From Methylobacterium isbiliense (lineage in GTDB: Bacteria; Pseudomonadota; Alphaproteobacteria; Rhizobiales; Beijerinckiaceae): 39,225 nucleotides of DNA. The notes beneath the pieces were generated by a model. It was not told the DNA's origin. It searched no databases and saw nothing but the letters and a program-made list of their open reading frames with translations. Shown here in pieces: positions 15,530 to 24,066 of the stretch. Position 1 is the first letter of the stretch, and each line of letters opens with the position of its first letter. Made by a program: the position numbers and the translations under genes. The stretch spans positions 1-39,225 of the forward strand of contig NZ_BPQQ01000090.1 in the NCBI RefSeq assembly GCF_022179325.1, read 5' to 3'.

Positions 15530-16786
15530 ATGTCCCCCGCACCCTTGTCCGACCAGACCCAGAAGCGCGTGCAGAAGGTCGTGCTCGCCTATTCGGGCGG
15601 CCTCGACACCTCGATCATCCTCAAGTGGCTCCAGACCACCTACGGCTGCGAGGTGGTCACCTTCACGGCCGATCTCGGCCAGGGCGAGGAGCTGGAGCCG
15701 GCGCGGCGCAAGGCGGAGCTGCTCGGCATCAAGCCGGAGAACATCTTCATCGAGGACCTGCGCGAGGAGTTCGTCCGCGACTACGTCTTCCCGATGTTCC
15801 GCGCCAACGCCCAGTACGAGGGCGTCTATCTGCTCGGCACCTCCATCGCCCGGCCGCTGATCGCCAAGAAGCAGATCGAGATCGCCGAGAAGGTCGGGGC
15901 GGACGCGGTCTCCCACGGCGCCACCGGCAAGGGCAACGATCAGGTCCGGTTCGAACTCGGCTACTACGCGCTCAAGCCCGACGTCACCGTGATCGCCCCC
16001 TGGCGCGAATGGGATTTCCGCAGCCGCGAAGCGCTGATCGCCTTCGCCGAGCAGCACCAGATCCCGATCGCGAAGGACAAGCGCGGCGAGGCGCCGTTCT
16101 CGGTGGACGCCAACCTCCTGCACGCCTCCTCCGAGGGCAAGGTGCTGGAGGATCCGGCCGAGGACGTGCCGGACTACGTCTATTCCCGCACCCTCTCCCC
16201 CGAGGAGGCGCCCGACACGCCTACCGTCATCACGATCGGGTTCGAGCGCGGCGACGCGGTGTCGATCGACGGCGAGCGCCTCTCGCCCGCGACCCTGCTC
16301 GCCAGGCTCAACGATCTCGGCCGCGCCAACGGCATCGGCCGCCTCGACCTCGTCGAGAACCGCTTCGTCGGCATGAAGAGCCGCGGCATGTACGAGACCC
16401 CCGGCGGCACCATCCTGCTGCCGGCCCACCGGGCGATCGAGTCGATCACGCTCGATCGCGGCGCGGCCCACCTCAAGGACGAGCTGATGCCGCGCTACGC
16501 CGAGCTGATCTACAACGGCTTCTGGTTCTCGCCGGAGCGCGAGATGCTCCAGGCGCTCATCGACAGGAGCCAGGAGATGGTCACCGGCACGGTGCGGCTG
16601 AAGCTCTACAAGGGCGGCGTGCACGTGATCGGCCGCGAGAGCCCGAATTCCCTCTACGATCAGGACCTCGTCACCTTCGAGGAGGGCGCCGTGGCCTACG
16701 ACCACCGCGACGCGGCGGGCTTCATCAAGCTCAACGCCCTGCGGCTGCGCACGCTCGGCCAGCGCCGGCGCAAGCTCGGGGCTTGA
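15530..16786 (+). CDS. argG: Argininosuccinate synthase
   Basis: Joins citrulline and aspartate with ATP in arginine synthesis. It is 418 residues long, near family length. The ATP-binding PP-motif is [15 protein letters not shown] at residues 20-34; further conserved blocks are [27 protein letters not shown] and [15 protein letters not shown]. The frame is open far upstream, but the start at 15530 gives the normal short N-terminal extension. It stands alone; argH is not adjacent. Followed after 107 bases by an ATPase gene of different character. Confidence 0.97.
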   Translation: MSPAPLSDQTQKRVQKVVLAYSGGLDTSIILKWLQTTYGCEVVTFTADLGQGEELEPARRKAELLGIKPENIFIEDLREEFVRDYVFPMFRANAQYEGVYLLGTSIARPLIAKKQIEIAEKVGADAVSHGATGKGNDQVRFELGYYALKPDVTVIAPWREWDFRSREALIAFAEQHQIPIAKDKRGEAPFSVDANLLHASSEGKVLEDPAEDVPDYVYSRTLSPEEAPDTPTVITIGFERGDAVSIDGERLSPATLLARLNDLGRANGIGRLDLVENRFVGMKSRGMYETPGGTILLPAHRAIESITLDRGAAHLKDELMPRYAELIYNGFWFSPEREMLQALIDRSQEMVTGTVRLKLYKGGVHVIGRESPNSLYDQDLVTFEEGAVAYDHRDAAGFIKLNALRLRTLGQRRRKLGA

Positions 16787-16831
16787 TGGTCCTTTCGCGC
16801 CTGCATTAGGCTGTTGCCGAGGTCTTCCCGA

Positions 16832-16860
16832 TCCGCCGGTTCTCTCCGAGGGCCGGCGGA
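16832..16860 (+). terminator. Inverted repeat downstream of argG
   Basis: Perfect 8-bp arms TCCGCCGG and CCGGCGGA around 13 bases. There is no T tract and the loop is long, so it may be a terminator of argG or an operator of the following ATPase gene, whose start is 34 bases on. Confidence 0.4.
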
Positions 16861-16893
16861 CGTCGTTTCCGGGCGCCCCGCGAGGTTCGGATC

Positions 16894-18261
16894 ATGCTGA
16901 CGCGGGTCGAGATCGACGGCTTCAAGAGCTTCGAGGGTCTTGGCCTCGACCTGCATCCGTTCACGGTCATCGCCGGCCCGAACGCCTCGGGGAAGTCGAA
17001 CTTCTTCGACGCGCTTCGACTGCTGTCGCGCCTTGCCGCCGTGGATGTGCCCGACGCCGTCCGCGGCATGCGGGGCGATCCGAGCGAGATGTTCCGGTGC
17101 CGGCCGGACGGCCAGCCGGTGGATGCCATCCGCTTCGCCGTAGAGGTGCTGCTCGACGGCGAGATCGAGGATGCGTTCGGGCAGCGCAAGTCTCTCACCT
17201 ATACCCGCCTGCGCTACGAGTTGGAGATCGAACGGCGCTCGGACGCGAGCGGAGGGCCGGAGCGCCTGTTCGTGCGCCACGAGCAGGCTGCCACGATCCG
17301 GCGCTCCGATGATCGCTGGATCCGGCAGCCGGGTCTGTCCCGCGACTTTGCAAAGCTGCGTGCGAAGTACGCGACCGGAGGCCAGCGAAGCCCGTTCCTG
17401 CAGACGCTGAACGACCAGTTCCAGGTCAACCAGGACGGCGTCCAGGGCCGTCCGCGCCCGTTTCCCGTACCGAAGGGACAGGCCACCGCGACCGTGCTGT
17501 CGAAGATCACGACGGCGACCGAGTTCCCGCACCTGTTCGCGCTCCGCCAGGAGCTCGAGAGCATGACCTTCCTGCAACTGGAATCGGCGGCCGCTCGGGA
17601 GCCGAGCGACGCGCTCGCTCCCGACGATCTGCTGGCGGACGGCTCCAATCTCGCGAAGGTCCTGGCGCGGATCGAGGCTGACACGAGGTCGCCGGAGCGC
17701 CCCTCCGGCGACCTCGCGCTGATCCGCGCCGCCCTCGCGAGTCTCATTCCCGGCGTGGGCGACCTGCACGTCGAGCGCGACAGCGCCTATGGCCGGTATC
17801 GTCTTTTCGTCACGATGCGAGACGGAAGCCGGTTCAGCTCGCGTGTCCTCTCGGACGGCACCCTTCGGGCGCTCGCTCTGCTCACGTTCCTCAACGATCC
17901 CCGTCGCAAGAGCGTCCTGCTGTTCGAGGAACCCGAGAACGGCATCCACGAGAACCGGCTCAAGCGGCTCGTCGGCTTGCTGCGCGAGGCCTGCACGTCC
18001 GTGCGGGAGGCCGAGGAGGGCCGCCTTTTTCAGGTGATCCTGAACACGCATTCGCCGATTGTCCTGAGGGAGACGCATGACGATGAGATCGTGGTGGTCG
18101 ACGTGGTCTCCCGGGTCGATCCGGTGCATGGGCCGACGCGGCGCACCCGCATGCGCACCGGCGTTTCGACAGACCAACTGCCCCTCGACGATCGCGAGCA
18201 TGCCCTGAGCCGTGAGGAAGTCGAACGCATCCTGCAGCGTGGCGACCAGGACGCGGCGTGA
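16894..18261 (+). CDS. AAA (RecF/OLD-like) ATPase of a two-gene cassette
   Basis: A 455-residue SMC/RecF-superfamily ATPase. It starts MLTRVEIDGFKSFEG. Walker A is GPNASGKS at 28-35, the ABC-type signature is LSDGTLR at 319-325, Walker B is VLLFEEPENG at 341-350 and the switch His is in NTHSP at 384-388. This is the AAA_21/COG4637-like group. Such ATPases occur paired with TOPRIM or DUF4276-type proteins in anti-phage systems (PARIS, AbiL and OLD/Gabija-like systems are the known relatives). The stop overlaps the next start by one base, so the two are co-translated. Base use is a little less GC-biased than in neighbouring argG. The trigger and partner action are inferred only. Confidence 0.9.
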   Translation: MLTRVEIDGFKSFEGLGLDLHPFTVIAGPNASGKSNFFDALRLLSRLAAVDVPDAVRGMRGDPSEMFRCRPDGQPVDAIRFAVEVLLDGEIEDAFGQRKSLTYTRLRYELEIERRSDASGGPERLFVRHEQAATIRRSDDRWIRQPGLSRDFAKLRAKYATGGQRSPFLQTLNDQFQVNQDGVQGRPRPFPVPKGQATATVLSKITTATEFPHLFALRQELESMTFLQLESAAAREPSDALAPDDLLADGSNLAKVLARIEADTRSPERPSGDLALIRAALASLIPGVGDLHVERDSAYGRYRLFVTMRDGSRFSSRVLSDGTLRALALLTFLNDPRRKSVLLFEEPENGIHENRLKRLVGLLREACTSVREAEEGRLFQVILNTHSPIVLRETHDDEIVVVDVVSRVDPVHGPTRRTRMRTGVSTDQLPLDDREHALSREEVERILQRGDQDAA

Positions 18262-18950
18262 TGTGGCTCGTGGTCGGGCTGTTCTGCGAGGGGCCGACTG
18301 ACGGCCGTTTCCTTCCCACCATCATCCACCGGACGCTGCTCGCGATCCTCGTGGAGCAATCCGCCTTCGACGTGGAGCTGCAGGAACAAATTATCCCGTA
18401 TGCCGAGAAGTCGAACGAAGAGCGCGCACAGGCGATTTGCCGCGAGCGCGCCAGCGTCGACCTGTTCGTCGTTCATGCCGATGCGAGCCGCCTGCAGAGC
18501 GAGCGGGTGCAGGACACGATCGTTGGACAGATCCAGGCCACCGCAAGCGCGGCCTGCGGCGTGCGGCCGGAGCGCATCATCCCGCTTCTGCCCATCCGCG
18601 AGATGGAGGCGTGGGTTCTTGCCGACCCCGACGCGATCGCGCGGGCGCTGGGCTACGACGCCGGATGGCCCGAGCGGGTCGAGAGAGGCTGGCAGCCGGA
18701 GCGCGCCGAGGCCGAGCCGGATCCCAAGCGCACGCTCGACGCGGCAATCCGGAGCCTCGCCGGGGGGCGTCGAGGCCGCCGGAGCCCGGGGGCCGAGGCC
18801 TACTTCGACCGCATCGCGGACGAAGTAGGGCTCTCCTGCCTCGGCCGCCTCGCATCCTATCAGCGCTTCAGGACCGATCTGCAGAGAGGGTTCACCAGTC
18901 TTCGCCGGCCGCCCTCACTTGATCCCCACGGCCGCCGGGTCGGCGGATAG
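18261..18950 (+). CDS. DUF4276-type (TOPRIM-like) partner of the ATPase
   Basis: A 229-residue protein. The N-terminus MWLVVGLFCEGPTDGRFLPT fits the TOPRIM-like EGxTD start (Glu10), followed by a strand DLFVVHADA (Asp74) and PIREMEAWVLADPDAIARAL (Glu114, Glu116), the equivalent of the HEFEALLF-type block of DUF4276. These acidic residues could bind metal for nuclease action. The stop of the ATPase and the ATG here share one base; a GTG three bases earlier is also possible. The last 12 codons lie antisense inside the convergent DUF4424 gene, so the natural C-terminus may have been changed when the cassette arrived. Family assignment is by motif pattern and neighbour. Confidence 0.75.
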   Translation: MWLVVGLFCEGPTDGRFLPTIIHRTLLAILVEQSAFDVELQEQIIPYAEKSNEERAQAICRERASVDLFVVHADASRLQSERVQDTIVGQIQATASAACGVRPERIIPLLPIREMEAWVLADPDAIARALGYDAGWPERVERGWQPERAEAEPDPKRTLDAAIRSLAGGRRGRRSPGAEAYFDRIADEVGLSCLGRLASYQRFRTDLQRGFTSLRRPPSLDPHGRRVGG

Positions 18951-19934
18951 GAACAGCACCCGCAGGTCGTCGTCGGGGGCGTAGTCGGTCGCCTCCCACC
19001 GGAAGGTGGTGGGGCCCGTCTTCGTCACGCCCTTGCGGCAGAAGCTCACCAGCGTCTCGGGGCGGCCCTTGTCGACCGTGAGCGTGAAGCGGCCGATCCG
19101 GCCGGCCCAGTTCCTGGCCGTGGTGACGATGTAGGGAACCACCGCCGCATAGACGAGCTTGTCCGGCGTCCTCATCCGCTCGGAGAGTCGCTTGACCCCG
19201 CGCAGGCCCGCCTCGTCGAGGCAGTAGCGGGCGCGGTACTCGCGGCTGCCGGCCTCCCGCATGTCGAGCAGGTGGAACCCCTTCACGGGCACGTAGGCGT
19301 GCGACACCGCGAGGTCGCGGCCGGGCGGAAAGACCTGCTCCCAGTGGAACTTGGCATCGAGGCGCCAGAGGGCGCCGTCCGGCCCGTCCGCCTCCGGCAG
19401 GAGCCCGTCGGCGATCAGCGCCCGGCGGGTCTCGGGCGCGAGGGCCTTCACGGCCTTCTCCAACTCGTCGCGGCGCAGCGGATTGAGCGGCAGCCGGTGC
19501 CGCTTCAGGACCTCCGTCACCTCCCGCTCGCCCAGGTAGGCGCGCTCCTCGAGGTCCGGCCGGATCTCGGCCCCGTCCACCGTCACGGTGAAGCCGACGA
19601 AGTTCGCCCGGTCCTCGAAGGGGAGCGAGAGGGGCGAGAAGCTCAGCGTCGCGCCGTCGACCGCCGGCAGCGGGAAGGCGACGCGCACGCGCTTGGGCTG
19701 TGCCGCGCGGTTGCGGAAGACGTAGTCGACCGCGATGCGGTCGAGGCCGACGCGCAGGTCCTCGGACAGGAGCGCGATGTCGGCGTCGCGGACCAGCACC
19801 AGGCCGCCCGCGTCCAGCTCCGCCGCGCTGTCGTTGGCCCGGACGGCTCCGGCGACGAGGAGCGCGGCGACGGCCAGGGCCGAGGCGCGGGCGAGGACGG
19901 CGCCGCGGCGCCGCCCGGCGGACGAATGGAACAC
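18915..19934 (-). CDS. DUF4424 family exported protein
   Basis: A 339-residue protein with a signal peptide (AVLARASALAVAALLVAGAVRA, cleaved near residue 34). The mature part starts NDSAAELDAGGLVLVRDADIALLSEDL and contains VDYVFRNRAAQPKRVRVAFPLP, matching the DUF4424 family of periplasmic proteins of unknown role. No ATG lies close to the signal peptide; the GTG at 19934 is chosen, but another GTG nearer the hydrophobic core is possible. It follows the small acidic-protein gene by 13 bases and is probably co-transcribed. Its 3' end overlaps that of the ATPase cassette by 36 bases. Confidence 0.8.
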   Translation of the reverse strand: MFHSSAGRRRGAVLARASALAVAALLVAGAVRANDSAAELDAGGLVLVRDADIALLSEDLRVGLDRIAVDYVFRNRAAQPKRVRVAFPLPAVDGATLSFSPLSLPFEDRANFVGFTVTVDGAEIRPDLEERAYLGEREVTEVLKRHRLPLNPLRRDELEKAVKALAPETRRALIADGLLPEADGPDGALWRLDAKFHWEQVFPPGRDLAVSHAYVPVKGFHLLDMREAGSREYRARYCLDEAGLRGVKRLSERMRTPDKLVYAAVVPYIVTTARNWAGRIGRFTLTVDKGRPETLVSFCRKGVTKTGPTTFRWEATDYAPDDDLRVLFLSADPAAVGIK

Positions 19935-19947
19935 GCGCGAACCCGTC

Positions 19948-20292
19948 TCAGGCTGCGCTCTCGTCGTCGATGTCGACGAGGAACAGGATATCCACGTCCT
20001 CGTCCTCCTCGTCCGACGTGTCCTGCGAATCGGCGGCCGGGGTGCCGGCATCGTCCGGCTCGTCGTCGAACTCGTCGTCCTCCGCCATCGCGTCGTCGAA
20101 GGTCTCCGTCTCCTGTTCGGTCGAGGGCCGCAGCTTGAGATGCGCGGCCTCGCCGGACCAGAGCGGGCGCCCGTCGCTCGTCATGGTGCGCAGGTCGTCC
20201 TTGAAGCCCTCGACCTCGAGAAGCTCCCGGGCGCGCGCCTCGGTCGACCGGATGATGGCGACCGGGGTTCCGTCGATCTCGAGCGTGTACAT
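19948..20292 (-). CDS. Small protein with a highly acidic C-terminal half
   Basis: A 114-residue protein. Residues 1-60 look like a small folded domain (MYTLEIDGTPVAIIRSTEAR, then LRTMTSDGRPLWSG). Residues 61-114 are dominated by Asp and Glu, with only a short hydrophobic ILFLV near the end. A strong AGGAGG precedes the ATG, and no longer frame has comparable support. No signal peptide, so cytoplasmic. The function is not recognised; an acidic tail of this sort could bind basic proteins or cations. Upstream of, and probably co-transcribed with, the DUF4424 gene. Confidence 0.75.
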   Translation of the reverse strand: MYTLEIDGTPVAIIRSTEARARELLEVEGFKDDLRTMTSDGRPLWSGEAAHLKLRPSTEQETETFDDAMAEDDEFDDEPDDAGTPAADSQDTSDEEDEDVDILFLVDIDDESAA

Positions 20293-20390
20293 GCTGGCCT
20301 CCTGGCGTCGCGCCGTGCGCGGCGGCCCCCGTGGGGGAGCGCGCCCCTCTTGAGGGAGAAAGGTCGCCGCGCCAACCCCGTTCCGGCGCG

Positions 20391-21191
20391 TCAGGGCCGC
20401 ACGCACTCCGTCAGCGGGCCGATTCCGGCCATGCGGCTCTGGACGCGGGCGGCGCGGGCGCGCAACTGGCGCGAGGGCCGGCCCGGATCGAAGGCGGCGG
20501 GATTGGGCAGGGCGGCGGCGAGCAGGGCCGCCTCGCCGCGGGTGAGGTCGCGCGCGGCCTTGCCGAACCAGTGGCGCGCCGCGGCTTCCGCCCCGAACAG
20601 CCCGTCGCCCCACTCGGCCACGTTGAGGTAGATCTCGAGCGTCCGCCGCTTGCCCCAGACCGCATCGACGCCGAGCGCGAGCGGGATCTCCAGCGCCTTG
20701 CGCAGGTAGGAGCGGCCCGGCCACAGGAAGACGTTCTTGACCGTCTGCATGGTGATGGTCGAGGCCCCGCGCGTGGGGCCGTCCTCGTCGCCCATGACCT
20801 TGCGCAGGGCGTCCCAATCCACCCCGGCGTGGCGGCAGAAGAGCTGGTCCTCGGAGGCGATCACCGCCTGGACCAGGGTGGGCGCGATGCCCGGGAGGTC
20901 CATCGCGTCGCGTTCCACGGGGCGCAGGGTGAGCCAACGGCCGAGCATCAGGGTTGAGGGCGGTGTCACCGCGCGATAGACGAGCGCCAGGATCAGCACG
21001 AGGACGACCGCCATGACGGGGAGGAGGAGGAGGGCGCGCAACACGCGCACGAACCGCCCGGCCCGCCGCGGGGGTGCCGCGGGCGGCGCCCGGTCCTCCT
21101 CGCTCTGCGCCGGGGCGTGCAGATCGTGAATCCGTCCCTCCCTCGTCCCGCCCGAGCGGACCACCTCCACAGGCCTCCCCCATGACGTCAC
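20391..21191 (-). CDS. mtgA: Monofunctional peptidoglycan glycosyltransferase
   Basis: A GT51 enzyme that polymerises lipid II into glycan strands at the outer face of the inner membrane. A single N-terminal membrane anchor lies at about residues 48-72. The catalytic motif is SEDQLFCRHAGVDW (Glu114), followed by RGASTITMQTVKNVFL, RKALEIPLAL, EIYLNVAEWGDGLFG and the late AALLAAALPNP. There is no transpeptidase domain, as expected for MtgA. The start is uncertain: 21191 lies inside the 5' end of the divergent synthase gene (10-base overlap) and has no clear ribosome site, so an internal start before the membrane anchor is possible. Confidence 0.93.
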   Translation of the reverse strand: MTSWGRPVEVVRSGGTREGRIHDLHAPAQSEEDRAPPAAPPRRAGRFVRVLRALLLLPVMAVVLVLILALVYRAVTPPSTLMLGRWLTLRPVERDAMDLPGIAPTLVQAVIASEDQLFCRHAGVDWDALRKVMGDEDGPTRGASTITMQTVKNVFLWPGRSYLRKALEIPLALGVDAVWGKRRTLEIYLNVAEWGDGLFGAEAAARHWFGKAARDLTRGEAALLAAALPNPAAFDPGRPSRQLRARAARVQSRMAGIGPLTECVRP

Positions 21192-22195
21192 TGCAGGCTG
21201 AGTCGGCCGCTTCGCCCGGCCGTCCCCACGCTCCTTCGATCCTTCCTTCGCATGCCGGCACGGCCGGCGGCTATCCGGACGGCGCGGATTTCCCCGCCCG
21301 GCTCACCGCGGTGGCGGATGCCGTGGAGGCGTTCCTGGCCGACCGCCTCGGCGACGGCGTGGGCGAGGGCGAGATCGCCCGTCCGCCGCGGCTGATGCAG
21401 GCGATGCGGCACGCCGTGCTCGGCGGCGGCAAGCGCCTGCGGCCCTTCCTGACCATCGAGACCGCGCGCCTGCTCGGCGGACCCTTCGCGGGGGCGCTCG
21501 CGGCCGGCAGCGGCGTCGAGCTCGTCCACTGCTACTCGCTCGTCCACGACGATCTGCCGGCGATGGACGACGACGACCTGCGCCGGGGCAAGCCCACCGT
21601 CCACAAGGCGTTCGACGAGGCGACCGCGATCCTGGTCGGCGACGCGCTCCTGACCCTCGCCTTCGAGATCCAGGCCGATCCCGCTTGGCAGGCCGATCCC
21701 GGGGTGCGGGCCGACCTCGTGCTGCGCACGGCGCGCGCGGCCGGCCTCGGCGGCATGGTCGGCGGCCAGCTCCTCGACCTCGGGGCGGAGGGGCGCTTCG
21801 GCCCGGCCAACCTCGACGTCGACGCGACGCTCCAGCTCCAGGCGATGAAGACCGGGGCGCTGCTCGCGGTCTCGGTGGAGGCCGGCGCGATCGTCGGCGG
21901 CGCGACCGCGCCGGAGCGCGCCGCGCTCCTCGCCTACGGCCGGGCGCTCGGCCAAGCCTTCCAGGTCGCCGACGACATCCTCGACCGCGAGGCCTCCGCG
22001 GAGGCGATGGGCAAGCGCACCGGCAAGGACAAGGCGGCCGGAAAGGCGACGCTGGTCGACCGGCTCGGCCTCGACGGCGCCCGCGCCGAGTGCGAGCGCC
22101 TCGTCGGTGTCTGCGAGGCGGCGCTGGCCCCCTGGGGCGCCGCCGCCGAGACCCTGCGCGAGGCCGCCCGCTTCACGGTCGCCCGCAAGACGTGA
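21182..22195 (+). CDS. ispA: Farnesyl diphosphate synthase (polyprenyl synthetase family)
   Basis: Condenses isopentenyl diphosphate with dimethylallyl and geranyl diphosphates to give farnesyl diphosphate for quinones, hopanoids and carotenoids. It is 337 residues long. The first Asp-rich motif is VHDDLPAMDDDDLRRG and the second is FQVADDILD; GGGKRLRPFLTIE and KTGALLAVSVEAGA are also conserved. The residues before the first Asp-rich motif are small/aromatic (ELVHCYS), fitting a short-chain product. It has an N-terminal extension of about 35 residues compared with the E. coli enzyme. The gene symbol is assigned by family; product length is not proven. Divergent from mtgA. Confidence 0.9.
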   Translation: MTSLQAESAASPGRPHAPSILPSHAGTAGGYPDGADFPARLTAVADAVEAFLADRLGDGVGEGEIARPPRLMQAMRHAVLGGGKRLRPFLTIETARLLGGPFAGALAAGSGVELVHCYSLVHDDLPAMDDDDLRRGKPTVHKAFDEATAILVGDALLTLAFEIQADPAWQADPGVRADLVLRTARAAGLGGMVGGQLLDLGAEGRFGPANLDVDATLQLQAMKTGALLAVSVEAGAIVGGATAPERAALLAYGRALGQAFQVADDILDREASAEAMGKRTGKDKAAGKATLVDRLGLDGARAECERLVGVCEAALAPWGAAAETLREAARFTVARKT

Positions 22196-22198
22196 GGC

Positions 22199-22215
22199 GC
22201 GGCCCTTCGGGCCGC
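22199..22215 (+). terminator. Short hairpin after the farnesyl diphosphate synthase gene
   Basis: GCGGCCC-TTC-GGGCCGC, a 7-bp stem directly after the stop codon. There is no T tract. The remaining 115 bases before leuB contain short repeated fragments (CGAACAG twice) and no gene. Confidence 0.45.
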
Positions 22216-22330
22216 CGCGAACAGCGAACAGGGAGTGGCGAAGAGGGGGCCTTGAGGGTCGGTCCGACCGGATGCACCCCGCTATTCGCCATTCGCCCCA
22301 CACCCCATTCCCCCAACCGGACGCCCCGCC

Positions 22331-23437
22331 ATGACCACGTACAAGCTTCTCCTCCTTCCCGGCGACGGCATCGGCCCCGAGGTGGCGCGCGAGGTCGAGA
22401 AGGTGGTGGCGTGGTTCACCCGCAGCGGACTCGCCGCCTTCGAGACCGAGACCGACCTCGTCGGCGGCGCGGCGATCGACGCGCACGGCGTGCCGCTCAC
22501 CGAGGCGGCGCTCGACCGGGCCAAGGCGGCGGACGCGGTGCTGTTCGGGGCGGTGGGCGGCCCGAAATGGGCGACCGTGCCGTACACCAAGCGCCCCGAG
22601 GCGGGTCTTCTGCGCCTGCGCAAGGATCTCGGCCTGTTCGCCAACCTGCGGCCGGCGATCTGCTACCCGGCGCTCGCCGACGCCTCGGCGCTCAAGCGCG
22701 AGCTCGTCGAGGGGCTCGACATCGTCATCGTGCGCGAGCTGACCGGCGGGGTCTATTTCGGCGAGCCGAAGGAGATCGTCACCCTGGAGGACGGCACCAA
22801 GCGGGCCGTCGACACGCAGGTCTACACGGCGGGCGAGATCGAGCGCATCGCCGCGGTCGCCTTCGACCTCGCACGCAAGCGCCGCAACAAGGTCGCCTCG
22901 GCCGAGAAGCACAACGTCATGAAGACCGGCGTCCTGTGGAAGGAGGTCGTCACCCGCGTCCATGCCGAGCGGTACCGCGACGTGGAGCTGGAGCACGTGC
23001 TGGCCGACAACTGCGCCATGCAGCTCGTGCGCAACCCCAAGCAATACGACGTGCTCGTCACCGACAACCTGTTCGGCGATATCCTGTCGGACGTGGCGGC
23101 GATGCTCACGGGCTCGCTCGGCATGCTGCCCTCCGCCTCCCTCGGGGCGGTGGAGAACGGCACGCGGCGCGCCCTCTACGAGCCGGTGCACGGCTCGGCC
23201 CCCGACATCGCCGGCCAGGGCCTCGCCAACCCGATCGCGATGATCGGCTCGCTGGCGATGGCGCTGCGCTATTCGTTCGGTCTCCTCGACGCCGCCGATC
23301 TCCTGGAAGGCGCGATCACCCGCACGCTTGCGGCAGGCCTGCGCACGCGCGACATCGCGGGTCCGGGCGCCAACGCGGTCGGTACGGCCGAGATGGGCGA
23401 TGCGATCGTGCGGGAGCTGCAGGCGAAGGCCGGTTAG
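22331..23437 (+). CDS. leuB: 3-isopropylmalate dehydrogenase
   Basis: Third step of leucine synthesis: NAD-dependent oxidative decarboxylation of 3-isopropylmalate. The 368 residues match family length. Visible blocks are [12 protein letters not shown] near the start, [77 protein letters not shown] (metal-binding Asp residues) and [12 protein letters not shown]. No leuC or leuD is adjacent. Followed by a shared hairpin terminator. Confidence 0.97.
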   Translation: MTTYKLLLLPGDGIGPEVAREVEKVVAWFTRSGLAAFETETDLVGGAAIDAHGVPLTEAALDRAKAADAVLFGAVGGPKWATVPYTKRPEAGLLRLRKDLGLFANLRPAICYPALADASALKRELVEGLDIVIVRELTGGVYFGEPKEIVTLEDGTKRAVDTQVYTAGEIERIAAVAFDLARKRRNKVASAEKHNVMKTGVLWKEVVTRVHAERYRDVELEHVLADNCAMQLVRNPKQYDVLVTDNLFGDILSDVAAMLTGSLGMLPSASLGAVENGTRRALYEPVHGSAPDIAGQGLANPIAMIGSLAMALRYSFGLLDAADLLEGAITRTLAAGLRTRDIAGPGANAVGTAEMGDAIVRELQAKAG

Positions 23438-23548
23438 GTCGCCGCGCGGGAGCGTCGCGCGGCCGGCATCGTCCGGGTGCCGCCCGCGGCGCGACCGCGA
23501 ACCGGCAGGGTCTCTGTCGGCACGGGCGGCTGATGCCACCGAAAACGA

Positions 23549-23574
23549 GAACGGGCTCCGACAGGAGCCCGTTC
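23549..23574. terminator. Bidirectional terminator between leuB and a convergent gene
   Basis: Arms GAACGGGCTCC and GGAGCCCGTTC (11 bp) close a GACA loop. On the minus strand the stem is followed by TCGTTTTC, a usable T tract, so it best serves the convergent unknown gene; on the plus strand it would end the leuB transcript about 110 bases after the stop. Confidence 0.8.
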
Positions 23575-23597
23575 GCTGTCCGGTTGAGCGCGTCGGC

Positions 23598-24011
23598 TCA
23601 GTAGCAATTGCCGGTGCGCACCATCTGCGAGGTCGGATCGAGGCAGTCGATGCCCGACAGGTCGAGGGTGACGGCGGTGCGGCGGGCGCCGATGAACGCG
23701 GTGTTGGTGATCGGGTCGGGCAGGATGCCCGCGCCGCCCCAGCGCTCGCGGTTGGCGATATAGGGCGGCGAGTTCAGGTAGGAGGCGGTGATGAAGTGGG
23801 GGTTGGTGGCCGGGTTGGACACCGCGCCCGAATTGGGTTCCACCACGTTGCCGGCGTCGAGCCAGCTGCGCGGACGCACCCGGATGGCGATGCCCTGGCC
23901 GCCCCGGTAGCTGCGGATCACGTACCCGTCCTGCGCCTGGGCGACGCTGACGCCCGCGCCGAGCGCCGAGAGGGAGAGAAGCCCGATGAGGGCCGACGTC
24001 GAGAAGCGCAT
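23598..24011 (-). CDS. Exported protein of unknown function
   Basis: A 137-residue protein with a clear signal peptide (ALIGLLSLSALGAGVSVAQA, cleaved near residue 26). The mature 110 residues start QDGYVIRSYRGGQGIAIRVRP, are rich in Asn, Pro and Tyr, and end with two Cys (IDCLDP and the final GNCY) that could form a disulfide. No family is recognised. Downstream of another unknown gene on the same strand after 55 bases, and followed by a good terminator. Confidence 0.75.
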   Translation of the reverse strand: MRFSTSALIGLLSLSALGAGVSVAQAQDGYVIRSYRGGQGIAIRVRPRSWLDAGNVVEPNSGAVSNPATNPHFITASYLNSPPYIANRERWGGAGILPDPITNTAFIGARRTAVTLDLSGIDCLDPTSQMVRTGNCY

Positions 24012-24066
24012 GACGGTACCTGTGGTTAGCGAGCCTCTAGCCTAGCGCCGATCCCTTTAGGAAAGG

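Noticed and set aside
15500-16705. A 401-codon open frame on the minus strand
   Set aside because: Antisense to argG, whose identity is certain.
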